This document shows, piece by piece, positions 44,191 through 52,754 of a stretch of 64,000 nucleotides of DNA. A program made the translations under genes and the position numbers. Positions within the stretch are counted from its first letter, which is position 1, and every line of letters begins with the position of its first letter. Source of the DNA: Amycolatopsis antarctica (GTDB lineage: Bacteria > Actinomycetota > Actinomycetes > Mycobacteriales > Pseudonocardiaceae); contig NZ_NKYE01000002.1 of assembly GCF_002262875.1 (NCBI RefSeq), positions 434,001 to 498,000 on the forward strand, written 5' to 3'. The notes under the pieces are model-generated. The model was not told the DNA's origin. It made no database searches and worked only from the letters and a program-made list of their open reading frames with translations.

Positions 44191-45512
44191 GCCCGTTCCT
44201 GGGTCCGTGGCGCCGGACCCGTGGGCGGCTCGTTCTCCCGTGGTCCGTTCTCCCGTGGTCGGTCCGCGGGTTCCGGTCGCGCCGCGACCTGCTCGCCGTC
44301 CCGGCCTGACCCTCCTGGGCCGGGGCCGGGGTCCGGCGGGTCCCCGCCCGGTCGTCGGCCGCCGTCGCCCGGTTCGCCCGCCCGCGGTTCGGCTGCCCCC
44401 GGTTCGTCCCGGCCGAGGCCGGTGCCGCTCCCGTCGGGCTCGCCCTCGGCTGGCCGGGGGCCGCGGCGCAGCGGCACGGTCGTGCGCTCCCACAGCTTGC
44501 GCCCGTCCTCGGTGCGCATTCGCTCGCTGGCCCGCTCCATCTCCAGCCTGCGCCATTTCCGTCGCTGCCTGCGGGTCCGCTTCGCGGGCCAGAGTTCCTG
44601 GATGGCGCTGTTGAAGTACGCGCCGCCGACCACGGCCATGCCGATGAAGTAGGTGAACAGCAGGAACGCGATCGGCGTGGCCAGCGCACCGTAGGTGTAA
44701 CCGGTGGTGGTGATCCAGCCGATGTAGAGCCGCAGCCCGGCGCTGGCCAGCAGGAAGATCGCCATCGCCAGCACCGCGCCGGGCAGGCCGCGGTGCCACG
44801 GCAGCTTCCGTGGCAGGGCGAGCTTGTACAGCGTCGCGAGCGCCAGCACGAGCAGCAGGCCCAGCGTCGGGTAGTACAGCGTGCCGACCCAGCTCGCGAC
44901 GGTGTCCTGCCATTCGGCCGGGAAGAAGCGCGGCAACAGGTCCGGGCCGATCGCGATCAGCGGCAGCCCGATCACCAGCAGCACCAGGCTCGCCACGTAC
45001 AGCAGCAGCGCGAAGATCCGCTGCCACACCTCGTTGCGCACGCCGTACTGGTCGTGGGCCACGGTGATCGCGTCGACGAACGAGGACATCGCCGAGGAAC
45101 CCGCCCACAGCGAGATCAGGAAGCCGACCGAGACGATCTCGCCCTTGCCGATGGTGAGGATGTCGTTCACCGTCGGTTCGATGATCCGGTTCACCACATC
45201 CCCGGAGAAGACCTTCGCCGAGAACGCGATGAGCTGGTCGTGCACGGCGGTGACCAGACCCTGGCCGAACCACTCGCCCATGAAACCGAGGCTGCCGAGC
45301 AGGCCCAGCAGCAGCGGTGGCAGCGAGAGCGTCTGCCAGAACGCCGCCTCCGCCGACTCGGAGAAGATGTTGCCGTCCCACGCCTTGCTCAGGGTGCGCC
45401 CGAGCAGGCGCAGGGGCCCCTTGTGGGGTGCCTTCGCGCCGGGCTCCCGGTCGGCGTCGCCGGAGGCTGGGGTGGGGTTCTCGGATGGTGCGCTCATCGC
45501 ACCGTCAAGCAT
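44154..45512 (-). CDS. YihY/BrkB-type membrane protein with a long low-complexity tail
   Basis: Six to seven hydrophobic helices between about residues 50 and 320 (GFLISLWAGSSAMSSFVDAIT, then several Leu-rich helices, PIAFLLFTYFIGMAVVGGAYFN). This is the YihY/virulence factor BrkB family of unknown transport role. The last 140 residues are charged and then Pro/Gly/Arg/Glu-rich and end inside the opposite-strand DUF3039 gene. Start ATG 45512 is preferred for GGATGG before it; ATG 45497, five codons on, is the alternative. Confidence 0.85.
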   Translation of the reverse strand: MLDGAMSAPSENPTPASGDADREPGAKAPHKGPLRLLGRTLSKAWDGNIFSESAEAAFWQTLSLPPLLLGLLGSLGFMGEWFGQGLVTAVHDQLIAFSAKVFSGDVVNRIIEPTVNDILTIGKGEIVSVGFLISLWAGSSAMSSFVDAITVAHDQYGVRNEVWQRIFALLLYVASLVLLVIGLPLIAIGPDLLPRFFPAEWQDTVASWVGTLYYPTLGLLLVLALATLYKLALPRKLPWHRGLPGAVLAMAIFLLASAGLRLYIGWITTTGYTYGALATPIAFLLFTYFIGMAVVGGAYFNSAIQELWPAKRTRRQRRKWRRLEMERASERMRTEDGRKLWERTTVPLRRGPRPAEGEPDGSGTGLGRDEPGAAEPRAGEPGDGGRRPGGDPPDPGPGPGGSGRDGEQVAARPEPADRPRENGPRENEPPTGPAPRTQERAQESSPPGRRPS

Positions 45513-45784
45513 GGTCCATCCGAGCGATTTTGGCTCGTTCCTCGGGGCTGGCGTGTTCCGCGTCGCAGCGCCGCGCCACGGGCACCTCGCACGGCGGACC
45601 GGTGTCCCGGGGTACGCTTCGCCGACCGAGCCCTCACCCGCACCGCCGGCACCGGCGGGCGCCACCGACACCGTCGTCGGGCGTCCCGGTCGCCGCACGG
45701 TGCCTCCGTCGTGAGGGCCTTCGCATGTCGGCCCGCGCACCACGGGAGCGGGGCCCAGCGCCCGCGAGAGGAGTTGACCCTTCC

Positions 45785-47536
45785 TTGTCGGAGACGGCCC
45801 ACCGACAGCCGGGATTCACCGCACCGGAACCGGAGCACGACGCCACGGCGCGCCCGCTGCGCGCCTGGCAGCGGCGCGCGCTGACCAAGTACCTCACGAC
45901 GAGGCCGCAGGACTTCCTCGCCGTCGCGACGCCCGGCGCAGGCAAGACCGTCTTCGGCCTGCGCATCGCCGCGGAACTGCTGTCCGACCGCACCATCCAG
46001 GCCGTCACGATCGTCACCCCCACCGAGCACCTCAAGCACCAGTGGGCGGTCGCCGCGGCGGGCGCCGGGATCGCGATCGACTCCAACTTCCGCAACACCA
46101 CCGGGGCCACCTCCTCGGACTTCCAGGGCGTCGCGCTGACCTACGCCCAGGTCGCGGCTCACCCCACCCTGCACCGGGTGCGCACCGAGAACCGCAAGAC
46201 GCTGGTGATCCTCGACGAGATCCACCACGGCGGCGACGCGAAGTCCTGGGGCGACGCGATCCGCGAGGCGTTCACCCCGGCCGTGCGCAGGCTGTCGCTG
46301 ACCGGTACGCCGTTCCGCAGCGACGACTCGCCGATCCCGTTCGTCAGCTACGAGCCCGACGCCGACGGGTCGATGCGCAGCCGGTCCGACCACTCCTACG
46401 GTTACGCCGACGCGCTCGCCGACGGCGTCGTCCGCCCCGTCGTCTTCCTCGCCTACTCCGGTGAGGCCTCCTGGCGCACCAGCGCGGGGGAGGAGTTCAC
46501 CGCGCGCCTCGGGGAACCGCTGACGGCCGAGCAGAACGCCCGCGCCTGGCGCACCGCCCTGGACCCGGGCGGCGAGTGGATCCCGGCGGTACTTCAGGCC
46601 GCCGACACCCGCCTGCACCAGCTCCGCTCCGCGGGCATCCCGGACGCGGGGGGGCTGGTGATCGCCACCGACCAGGAGTCTGCCCGCGCCTACGCGAAGA
46701 TCCTGCAGCGCATCTCCGGTGAGGAGCCGGTCGTGGTGCTGTCCGACGACCCGAAGGCGACCCGCCGGATCGGCGAGTTCTCCGAGTCGTCCGACCGGTG
46801 GCTGGTCGCCGTCCGGATGGTGTCCGAGGGCGTGGACGTGCCGCGTCTCGCCGTCGGCGTTTACGCCACCAGCGCCTCGACGCCGTTGTTCTTCGCCCAG
46901 GCGATCGGGCGCTTCGTCCGGGCCCGGCGCAAGGGCGAGACGGCGAGCGTGTTCGTGCCGAGCGTGCCGGTGCTGCTGGAACTGGCCAGCGAGCTGGAGG
47001 CGCAGCGCGACCACGTGCTGGGCAAGCCGCACCGGGAGAAGGACGGCTGGGACGACGAGCTGCTCGCCCAGGCGAACCGGACCGAGGACGAGCCGGGTGA
47101 GGAGGAGAAGGCATACACCTCACTGCACGCCTCGGCCGAACTCGACCAGGTCATCTACGACGGCAACTCCTTCGGCACCGCGGTGTTCTCCGGATCCGAC
47201 GAGGAACAGGAGTACCTGGGCCTGCCCGGCCTGCTCGAACCCGACCAGGTGCGGGCGCTGCTGCGCAAGCGCCAGGAGGAGCAGCTCGCCGACGTCAAGC
47301 GGCGCAAGCCCGAACAGGAGGCCGCCGCTCCGGCACCGAAACCGCAAGCCGTGGGGGAGCGGCTCGCGGCGCTGCGCAAGGAACTCAACGCGCTGGTCGG
47401 CATGTACCACCACCGCACCCGCAAGCCGCATGGCGCGATCCACAACGAGCTGCGGCGGGTGTGCGGCGGGCCGCCCACCGCCATGGCGACCCTGGAACAG
47501 CTCGAGGAGCGCATCGTCACGCTGCGCTCCTGGTGA
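45785..47536 (+). CDS. DEAD/DEAH-box (superfamily 2) helicase
   Basis: 583 residues from TTG 45785, with AGAGGAG upstream at a rather long 11-base spacing; ATG 45725 in the same frame is an alternative. RPLRAWQRRAL is a Q-like motif, Walker A TPGAGKT is at 49-55, DEIHH at 144-148, GTPFR is motif III and QAIGRFVRARR motif VI. The C-terminal third is charged and probably a regulatory or nucleic-acid-binding extension. Nearest in layout to XPB/type III restriction-like helicases acting alone; no methylase or nuclease gene is adjacent. A strong hairpin follows. Confidence 0.88.
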   Translation: MSETAHRQPGFTAPEPEHDATARPLRAWQRRALTKYLTTRPQDFLAVATPGAGKTVFGLRIAAELLSDRTIQAVTIVTPTEHLKHQWAVAAAGAGIAIDSNFRNTTGATSSDFQGVALTYAQVAAHPTLHRVRTENRKTLVILDEIHHGGDAKSWGDAIREAFTPAVRRLSLTGTPFRSDDSPIPFVSYEPDADGSMRSRSDHSYGYADALADGVVRPVVFLAYSGEASWRTSAGEEFTARLGEPLTAEQNARAWRTALDPGGEWIPAVLQAADTRLHQLRSAGIPDAGGLVIATDQESARAYAKILQRISGEEPVVVLSDDPKATRRIGEFSESSDRWLVAVRMVSEGVDVPRLAVGVYATSASTPLFFAQAIGRFVRARRKGETASVFVPSVPVLLELASELEAQRDHVLGKPHREKDGWDDELLAQANRTEDEPGEEEKAYTSLHASAELDQVIYDGNSFGTAVFSGSDEEQEYLGLPGLLEPDQVRALLRKRQEEQLADVKRRKPEQEAAAPAPKPQAVGERLAALRKELNALVGMYHHRTRKPHGAIHNELRRVCGGPPTAMATLEQLEERIVTLRSW

Positions 47537-47593
47537 TCCGGCCGCTCCTGGTGATCGGATCCCGGCCCGAGTGGCCGGCCGGACCCCGGACAT

Positions 47594-47631
47594 GGATCGG
47601 GCGGGAACCCGCTGGGGTTCCCGCCCGATCC
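47594..47631. terminator. perfect 17-bp bidirectional hairpin
   Basis: GGATCGGGCGGGAACCC (47594-47610), loop GCTG, then the exact complement (47615-47631). It stands between the helicase stop (47536) and the DUF7455 stop (47654, minus strand). Confidence 0.85.
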
Positions 47632-47653
47632 GTCTCGCTGGTCGTCGACGGCG

Positions 47654-47836
47654 TCAGCCGTGCTTGATGTCGGCCTCCAGCTCCTTGAGCTTGGTCTCGT
47701 ACTCCCGGGCGTGGTGGCCGCAGAAAAGCAGTTCACCGCCGGTGCGGAGGATGGCTCGAACCTGGGCTGCAGCACCGCACCGATCGCAGCGGTCGGCAGC
47801 GGTCAGTTCGGGGCGGGTGAGCGTAGGTGAAGTCAT
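47654..47836 (-). CDS. DUF7455 small zinc-ribbon-like protein
   Basis: 60 residues from ATG 47836 with GGAGGGAG in front. ADRCDRCGAAAQVRAIL and LLFCGHHAREY supply Cys-x2-Cys and Cys-x-x-His, a likely zinc site. This compact protein is widespread in actinobacteria, usually near sigma-factor genes; function unknown. Confidence 0.88.
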   Translation of the reverse strand: MTSPTLTRPELTAADRCDRCGAAAQVRAILRTGGELLFCGHHAREYETKLKELEADIKHG

Positions 47837-48095
47837 TGGAGTCTCCCTCCGTCCCGGCATCGGCAGAGCCGATGCCATCGATCCAGCCGCGACCACTGTG
47901 GTCCTGATCCGGCGTCCGGGTGGGCGCCGGCTCCTCGGTGCTCGCAGCCTCCACTCTTGCAGACGTTTGGGGAGCCGCAAGTGTTCCCGTGTGCGTGGGA
48001 GGTGTGTCACGCCGATTTACCCCGTATGCCGTAAAAGCGTCCCGAATGGCAGGACGCGGACGGCCGAATGAGGCCCTTTTCGCACGTGAGGCACC

Positions 48096-48992
48096 ATGCG
48101 GAGAGTGAGCAGCACACGTATGGCACAGCGGATCGGCGCCATTCCGGCACCGGTCGTGTTCGTTCTCAGCGGAATCTCGATGTACGTCGGCGCGGCGATC
48201 GCCGTCGGCCTCTTCGACGTGCTGGCGCCCGCGTCCGTGGCGTGGCTGCGGTGTCTCGGCGCGGCGCTGGTTCTGCTGGCCTGGCGGCGGCCGGGACGGG
48301 CCGCGTGGCGGGGGAGACCACTGCTGCTGGCCGCAGCGTTCGGACTGGTCACGGCGGGAATGAACATCCTGTTCTACGAGGCGATCGCCCGGCTGCCGCT
48401 CGGCACCACGGTGGCGCTGGAGTTCGTCGGGCCGGTGGTCGTCGCCGCGTTCGGTTCCCGTGGTCTCCGGGACATCGCCGCACTCGTGCTCGTCGCGGCC
48501 GGTGTGGTGAGCATCGCCGACGTGCGGCTGGCGGGCAGCCCGGCGGGCGTGGCGTTCGCCCTGGGCGCCGCGGCGGCCTGGGCGGCCTACATCGTCCTCG
48601 GCAAGCGGGTGGCGATCGGCGGCGACGGCATCGACAGCCTCGCGGTCGGGTTCACCGTGGCGACCGTGCTGCTTTCGCCGCTGGCGCTGGGCACCGGCGA
48701 GGTGTGGGGCTCACCGAGACTGCTGCTGCTCGGCGTGGGCGTCGGCGTGCTGGCGACGGTGGTGCCCTACGGACTGGACCAGGTGGTGCTGCGACGGGTC
48801 GGCCAGGCCAGGTTCGCTGTCCTGCTGGCCCTGCTGCCGGTGACGGCCGCGCTGATCGGGCTGGCACTGCTCGCGCAGGTCCCCACCGTGCCCGAGGCGC
48901 TCGGAATCCTCGCGGTGGTGGGCGGGGTGGCCCTGCGGTCGCGGGAACGTCCCGGCGGCTCCGGCGCGGTGGCGGAACCGCGCCCGCGGTGA
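48096..48992 (+). CDS. EamA/RhtA-like transporter
   Basis: 298 residues with ten predicted helices in two five-helix repeats. PVVFVLSGISMYVGAAIAVGLF begins the first repeat; LPLGTTVALEFVGPVVVAAFGSR is the EamA/RhtA motif and AAAAWAAYIVLGKRV opens the second. RhtA exports threonine and homoserine in enterobacteria; here the substrate is open. ATG 48096 lies ten bases before another in-frame start region (ATG at 48120). Confidence 0.9.
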   Translation: MRRVSSTRMAQRIGAIPAPVVFVLSGISMYVGAAIAVGLFDVLAPASVAWLRCLGAALVLLAWRRPGRAAWRGRPLLLAAAFGLVTAGMNILFYEAIARLPLGTTVALEFVGPVVVAAFGSRGLRDIAALVLVAAGVVSIADVRLAGSPAGVAFALGAAAAWAAYIVLGKRVAIGGDGIDSLAVGFTVATVLLSPLALGTGEVWGSPRLLLLGVGVGVLATVVPYGLDQVVLRRVGQARFAVLLALLPVTAALIGLALLAQVPTVPEALGILAVVGGVALRSRERPGGSGAVAEPRPR

Positions 48993-49104
48993 GTGATTCA
49001 CCGGGCGACGCCACTGAATGCATGACCGCTAACGGGTAACCGCCCGTGCGCGATAAGTGGTCAGATCGCTGCTTCTCGGTTCCCCGGTGGAAGGACGTCC
49101 GGCC

Positions 49105-50106
49105 ATGGCACGTTCCGTCGTACCCACAGCGCGGCTGCTCGCGCTCGGCTCGCTGCTCGCGCTCTCCACGATCGCGCTGACCGCCCCGGAGGCCTCGGCG
49201 GGGCCACCGGGCCCGGACGGCCCGGCGCGGGCGGAGGCGGGGCCGGTGCGGCACGTCTACGACCCCACGCCGCCGGGCGAGCCCGCCCGCTACCTCAACG
49301 ATCACAGCGTCGTCCTCGGCTCCGACGGCCGCTGGCACCTGTACAGCATCGTCGGCGACAAGGCCCCGCCCGGCGAGTGGCCCGACTACACCAAGGAGGT
49401 CCACTTCGCGCACGCCTCGGCGCCAGGGCCGGAGGGGCCGTGGACGACGCACCCGTACGCGATGACGGTCGACCCCGGCTACTTCGGTGAGGAGCATCTC
49501 TGGGCGCCGCACGTGGTCGAGCACGAGGGCGTCTACCACATGTTCTACGCCGCCGGTGGCGGTCCGCCCGGCGCCACCGCCACCGCGATCAACCTCGCCA
49601 CCTCGACGGACATGTTCACCTGGACGCGCATCCCGTCCGGTCCGCTGTTCCGCGACCACCTCTCCGCACGCGATCCGCAGGTCGTCCGCGTCGGCCGGAC
49701 GTGGGTCATGTACTACACCGCGACCGAGACCGTGCACGGCGGACGGCACATCGTCGCGTACCGGACCAGCCAGGACCTCGTGCACTGGGGCGAACGCCGG
49801 ATCGCCTACGCCGACACCGAGACCGTGCAGAGTCACCCGGACTCCAACACCGAGTCGCCGTTCGTGGTCCGGCGCGGTGAGTGGTGGTACCTGTTCATCG
49901 GTCCCCGCGGCGGTTACCTCGGCACCGACGTCTACCGCAGCCGCAATCCACTGCACTTCGACGAGTCCGACGCCGCAGGGCACCTGCCGGTGCACGCGGC
50001 CGAGGTGGTCACCGACGGGGACCTGCAGTGGGTCACCGGTGCGGGGTGGACCGAGGACGGTCTGTACCTGGCCGAACTCCGCTGGCAGGACGAGCCGTCC
50101 GGCTGA
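49105..50106 (+). CDS. secreted glycoside hydrolase of the GH43/GH68-like five-bladed fold
   Basis: 333 residues from ATG 49105 with AAGGA upstream. A signal peptide of about 32 residues ends at ASA. Repeated DxxG/WxxP blades follow: LNDHSVVLGSDGRWHLY (first catalytic Asp region), EEHLWAPHVVEHEGVYHMFYAA, SARDPQVVRVGRTWVMYYTA and DSNTESPFVVRRGEWWYLF (with the third acidic residue). The fold acts on arabino-, xylo- or fructo-oligosaccharides; specificity cannot be told. Confidence 0.85.
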   Translation: MARSVVPTARLLALGSLLALSTIALTAPEASAGPPGPDGPARAEAGPVRHVYDPTPPGEPARYLNDHSVVLGSDGRWHLYSIVGDKAPPGEWPDYTKEVHFAHASAPGPEGPWTTHPYAMTVDPGYFGEEHLWAPHVVEHEGVYHMFYAAGGGPPGATATAINLATSTDMFTWTRIPSGPLFRDHLSARDPQVVRVGRTWVMYYTATETVHGGRHIVAYRTSQDLVHWGERRIAYADTETVQSHPDSNTESPFVVRRGEWWYLFIGPRGGYLGTDVYRSRNPLHFDESDAAGHLPVHAAEVVTDGDLQWVTGAGWTEDGLYLAELRWQDEPSG

Positions 50107-50203
50107 GGGCCGGCACGTGGCCCAGCGCCCGGTCAGGAGGCACGGCGGACGACCGTGTTCGCCCGCGGTGCTCCCGGCATCCGGATCCGGCGGCTCGCAC
50201 CGG

Positions 50204-51181
50204 TCACCGGACTCGGCGGGCCGGTGCCCGAGCCGGCCCGTCCGCCGGGGAGCCGGTGGCCGCGGTCCGCCGGAACTCGCTCGGGTTGGCGCCCCGCACC
50301 CGTTTGAACGCCGCGCTGAACCCGAAGGGGTCCGAATACCCCACCACGCGGGCGATGTCCGCGACGGTCGCCGACTCGCGCTCGATGAGCAGGTCCGCCG
50401 CGAGAGTCATGCGCCAGCCGGTGAGGTAGGTCAGCGGGGGTTCGCCGACCAGATCGGCGAACCGCTTGGCCAGCGTCGAACGCGACACCCCGGTACGGTC
50501 CGCCAGCGCGGCGACCGTCCATGGGGCCGCCGGTTCGGCGTGCAGCAGCCGCAGCGCGCGACCGACCACCGCGTCCCGCTGGGCGGCCCACCAGGCCGGG
50601 GGTTCACCGCCGGGCCGGTCGAACCACTCGCGCAAGGTGCAGACCAGCATCCAGTCCAGCAGTCGGTCGAGGACCACCTGCTGGCCAGGTGTGTCGACGG
50701 CGACCTCGGCGGCCAGGTGATCCAGCACGGCGTCGCCGCTGCCCCCGCCGTCCACTCGCAACACGACCGGCAGCGCGTCCAGCAGCCGCCGGCTGATCTC
50801 GCCGCGCACCGGGTAGGCGCCGACTATCAGCGTCGTGGCGCCGGCCACGACCTGCTCGCCGTGGTCGCTCCAGCCCAGCCGGTGCCGGGTGCCGCCCTGC
50901 TCGGGGGTCGAGCAGTCCTCACCACACGCGATCGGCTCCGCCCGGGTACCGACCTCGTCGACGAAGGTGAACGTCGCGGGGCCGCGCACGACGATCGTGT
51001 CGCGGGCGCGCAGTGGCTCGGGCGGGCAGTGCTCCGTCACGATCCAGCCCGCCCCCGTGACGACGGTGCACAAGGTCAGCGGCGCACCGTCCACGAAGTG
51101 CAGCGCCCACGGCGGCGACAGGGTCGAGCTGCCGAACAACGAGCCGTGCGCCCGTACCCCGCGGATCAGGTCGCCGAACAT
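50204..51181 (-). CDS. AraC-family transcriptional regulator
   Basis: 325 residues from ATG 51181, with GAGG five bases upstream. An N-terminal cupin-type sensor (DLIRGVRAHGSLFGSSTLSPP) is followed by a C-terminal AraC double helix-turn-helix (WTVAALADRTGVSRSTLAKRF and ATVADIARVVGYSDPFGFSAAFKRVRG). The NmrA-like gene starts 88 bases away in the opposite direction, so this protein probably controls it and itself. Confidence 0.93.
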   Translation of the reverse strand: MFGDLIRGVRAHGSLFGSSTLSPPWALHFVDGAPLTLCTVVTGAGWIVTEHCPPEPLRARDTIVVRGPATFTFVDEVGTRAEPIACGEDCSTPEQGGTRHRLGWSDHGEQVVAGATTLIVGAYPVRGEISRRLLDALPVVLRVDGGGSGDAVLDHLAAEVAVDTPGQQVVLDRLLDWMLVCTLREWFDRPGGEPPAWWAAQRDAVVGRALRLLHAEPAAPWTVAALADRTGVSRSTLAKRFADLVGEPPLTYLTGWRMTLAADLLIERESATVADIARVVGYSDPFGFSAAFKRVRGANPSEFRRTAATGSPADGPARAPARRVR

Positions 51182-51269
51182 GTCCACCTCGACGACATTA
51201 GACGAATACACAGGCGAACCGGTGTTCTGCCCATGGATTCGTCCGGTTCGACCGCGTTGAATCGGTTTC

Positions 51270-52103
51270 ATGAGCAACGACACCACTCTCGTCCTCGGCG
51301 CGACCGGCAAGACCGGCAGGCGGGTCCTCGCCCGGTTGCGGCTGCGCGGCACACCGGTGCGCGCCGCCTCCCGGTCGAGCCGGACCCCGTTCGACTGGTC
51401 CGACCCCGGCGGCTGGGACGCGGCCCTGCGCGGCGTCACCGTCGCCTACGTGGTGGCCCCGCGGGTGCCCGGTCCGGTGCACGAGTTCGTGGCCCGGGCC
51501 GAGGCCGCCGGAGTGCGACGGCTGGTCCTGCTCTCCGGACGCGGCGCCGACACCTGGGGCGACTCCCCGTTCGGGCTGGACATGCGTTCTGCCGAGGATG
51601 CCGTGCGGGGCTCGGCGCTGGAGCGGACCGTTCTGCGGCCGTCGAACTTCGCCCAGAACTTCGACGAGGACGTCTTCCGCGCCCCGCTGGTCGCCGGGGA
51701 ACTGACACTTCCGGCCGGCACCGTGCCCGAGCCGTTCATCGACGTGGACGACGTCGCCGATGTCGCGGCCGCGGTGCTGACCGAGACCGGCCGGCACGCC
51801 GGACGAACCTACGAGCTGACCGGCCCGCGTGCGCTCACCTTCGGCGAGGCCGTGGACCTGGTCTCCCGGGCGTCTGGGCGGACCCTCGCCTACCGGCAGG
51901 TCTCTCCCGCCGAGTACGCCGCGACATTGGTCGGGGAGGGCATGAGCGAGGACGATGCCCACCACGTCGCCGAGATGTTCGTGCTGATGGAACGCGGGCT
52001 GATCGCCGCGACCACGGACGACCTCGCCGCCGTGCTGAAACGGGCTCCCCGCACCTTCGAGGACTACGTCGTGCGGGCCGCGGCGGCGGGAGCCTGGGGA
52101 TGA
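51270..52103 (+). CDS. NmrA-like NAD(P)H-binding protein
   Basis: 277 residues, atypical short-chain dehydrogenase fold. Dinucleotide motif GATGKTG at 10-16, then the DVDDVADVAAAVL and RTYELTGPRALTFGEAV segments of the NmrA/ytfG group, which sense or reduce quinones or act as redox sensors. It is probably controlled by the divergent AraC regulator. The PPOX gene begins 131 bases after its stop and could be co-transcribed. Confidence 0.9.
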   Translation: MSNDTTLVLGATGKTGRRVLARLRLRGTPVRAASRSSRTPFDWSDPGGWDAALRGVTVAYVVAPRVPGPVHEFVARAEAAGVRRLVLLSGRGADTWGDSPFGLDMRSAEDAVRGSALERTVLRPSNFAQNFDEDVFRAPLVAGELTLPAGTVPEPFIDVDDVADVAAAVLTETGRHAGRTYELTGPRALTFGEAVDLVSRASGRTLAYRQVSPAEYAATLVGEGMSEDDAHHVAEMFVLMERGLIAATTDDLAAVLKRAPRTFEDYVVRAAAAGAWG

Positions 52104-52234
52104 TCGCCTGCCTGCCCGGCCGCGGGACGGCGATCGTGGACAGCGCCGCGCCCGCGCGCTCGTCCGCGGCGGCGAGTGCCCGACCCTCACCCCGTTCGAT
52201 CACGCCCAAGTCCCCGCCTACCCGAAAGGGCCGT

Positions 52235-52663
52235 ATGAGCACCGACGCCAGTTTCCTGACCGCCGAGGACCTCGAGTTCCTCCGACGCCCCCTGCACGGG
52301 TTCCTGTCCGTGGCGGGCGGGCCGCTCCCGCCGCAGCCCCTGCCGGTGTGGTTCGAGGCCACCGCCGAGGGCACGATCCAACTGTTCACCGGCCCGGACA
52401 CACTGAAAGTGCGGCGCCTGCACAGCGACCCCCGCGCCTCGATCGTCGTCGCCGCCCCGGTCGGTGAACGCGAGCGCTGGCTCTCGGTCACCGGCCGCAC
52501 CACGGTGGAACCCGACGGAGCACACGATCTGGCCGCCCGGCTGGCCGCCCGCTACTGGGACCTCGGCGACTCGGTCCGCGCCGCCGACCTCGCCGCCATC
52601 CAGGCCGAGGCGCAGGTTCGTCTCGTGATCCACCCGGAGAACGTACGGCGCTACCAGCACTGA
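52235..52663 (+). CDS. PPOX (pyridoxamine 5'-phosphate oxidase)-family split-barrel protein
   Basis: 142 residues from ATG 52235. LEFLRRPLHGFLSVAG, then PLPVWFEATAEGTIQLFTG, KVRRLHSDPRASIVV and RWLSVTGRTTVEPDG are the split-barrel strands that bind FMN or F420. The frame is open far upstream but that portion is not protein-like. This is an intact relative of the decayed gene at 24771, of another subgroup. Confidence 0.87.
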   Translation: MSTDASFLTAEDLEFLRRPLHGFLSVAGGPLPPQPLPVWFEATAEGTIQLFTGPDTLKVRRLHSDPRASIVVAAPVGERERWLSVTGRTTVEPDGAHDLAARLAARYWDLGDSVRAADLAAIQAEAQVRLVIHPENVRRYQH

Positions 52664-52698
52664 CCCGGGCGGTACGCGTGGGCATCAGCGCGGCGCAT

Positions 52699-52719
52699 GT
52701 CCGTCCACTATGGACGGAC
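52699..52719. terminator. hairpin containing dyad copy 8
   Basis: GTCCGTCCA and TGGACGGAC pair around CTA, and the inner 13 bases (52703-52715) are the eighth GTCCA-N3-TGGAC dyad. It lies between two convergent genes, so it probably also ends transcription. Confidence 0.6.
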
Positions 52720-52754
52720 GCGCCGCCCGGCGGGGCGTATCGGCGGACCGTGGG

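Noticed and set aside
45785..47536. Restriction or defence system around the helicase
   Set aside because: No methylase, nuclease or other defence gene is adjacent; neighbours are housekeeping or unknown.
49487..52663. Very long plus-strand open frame of 1,058 codons
   Set aside because: It overlaps the GH43-like, AraC and NmrA genes; only the last 142 codons (the PPOX protein) look like protein.
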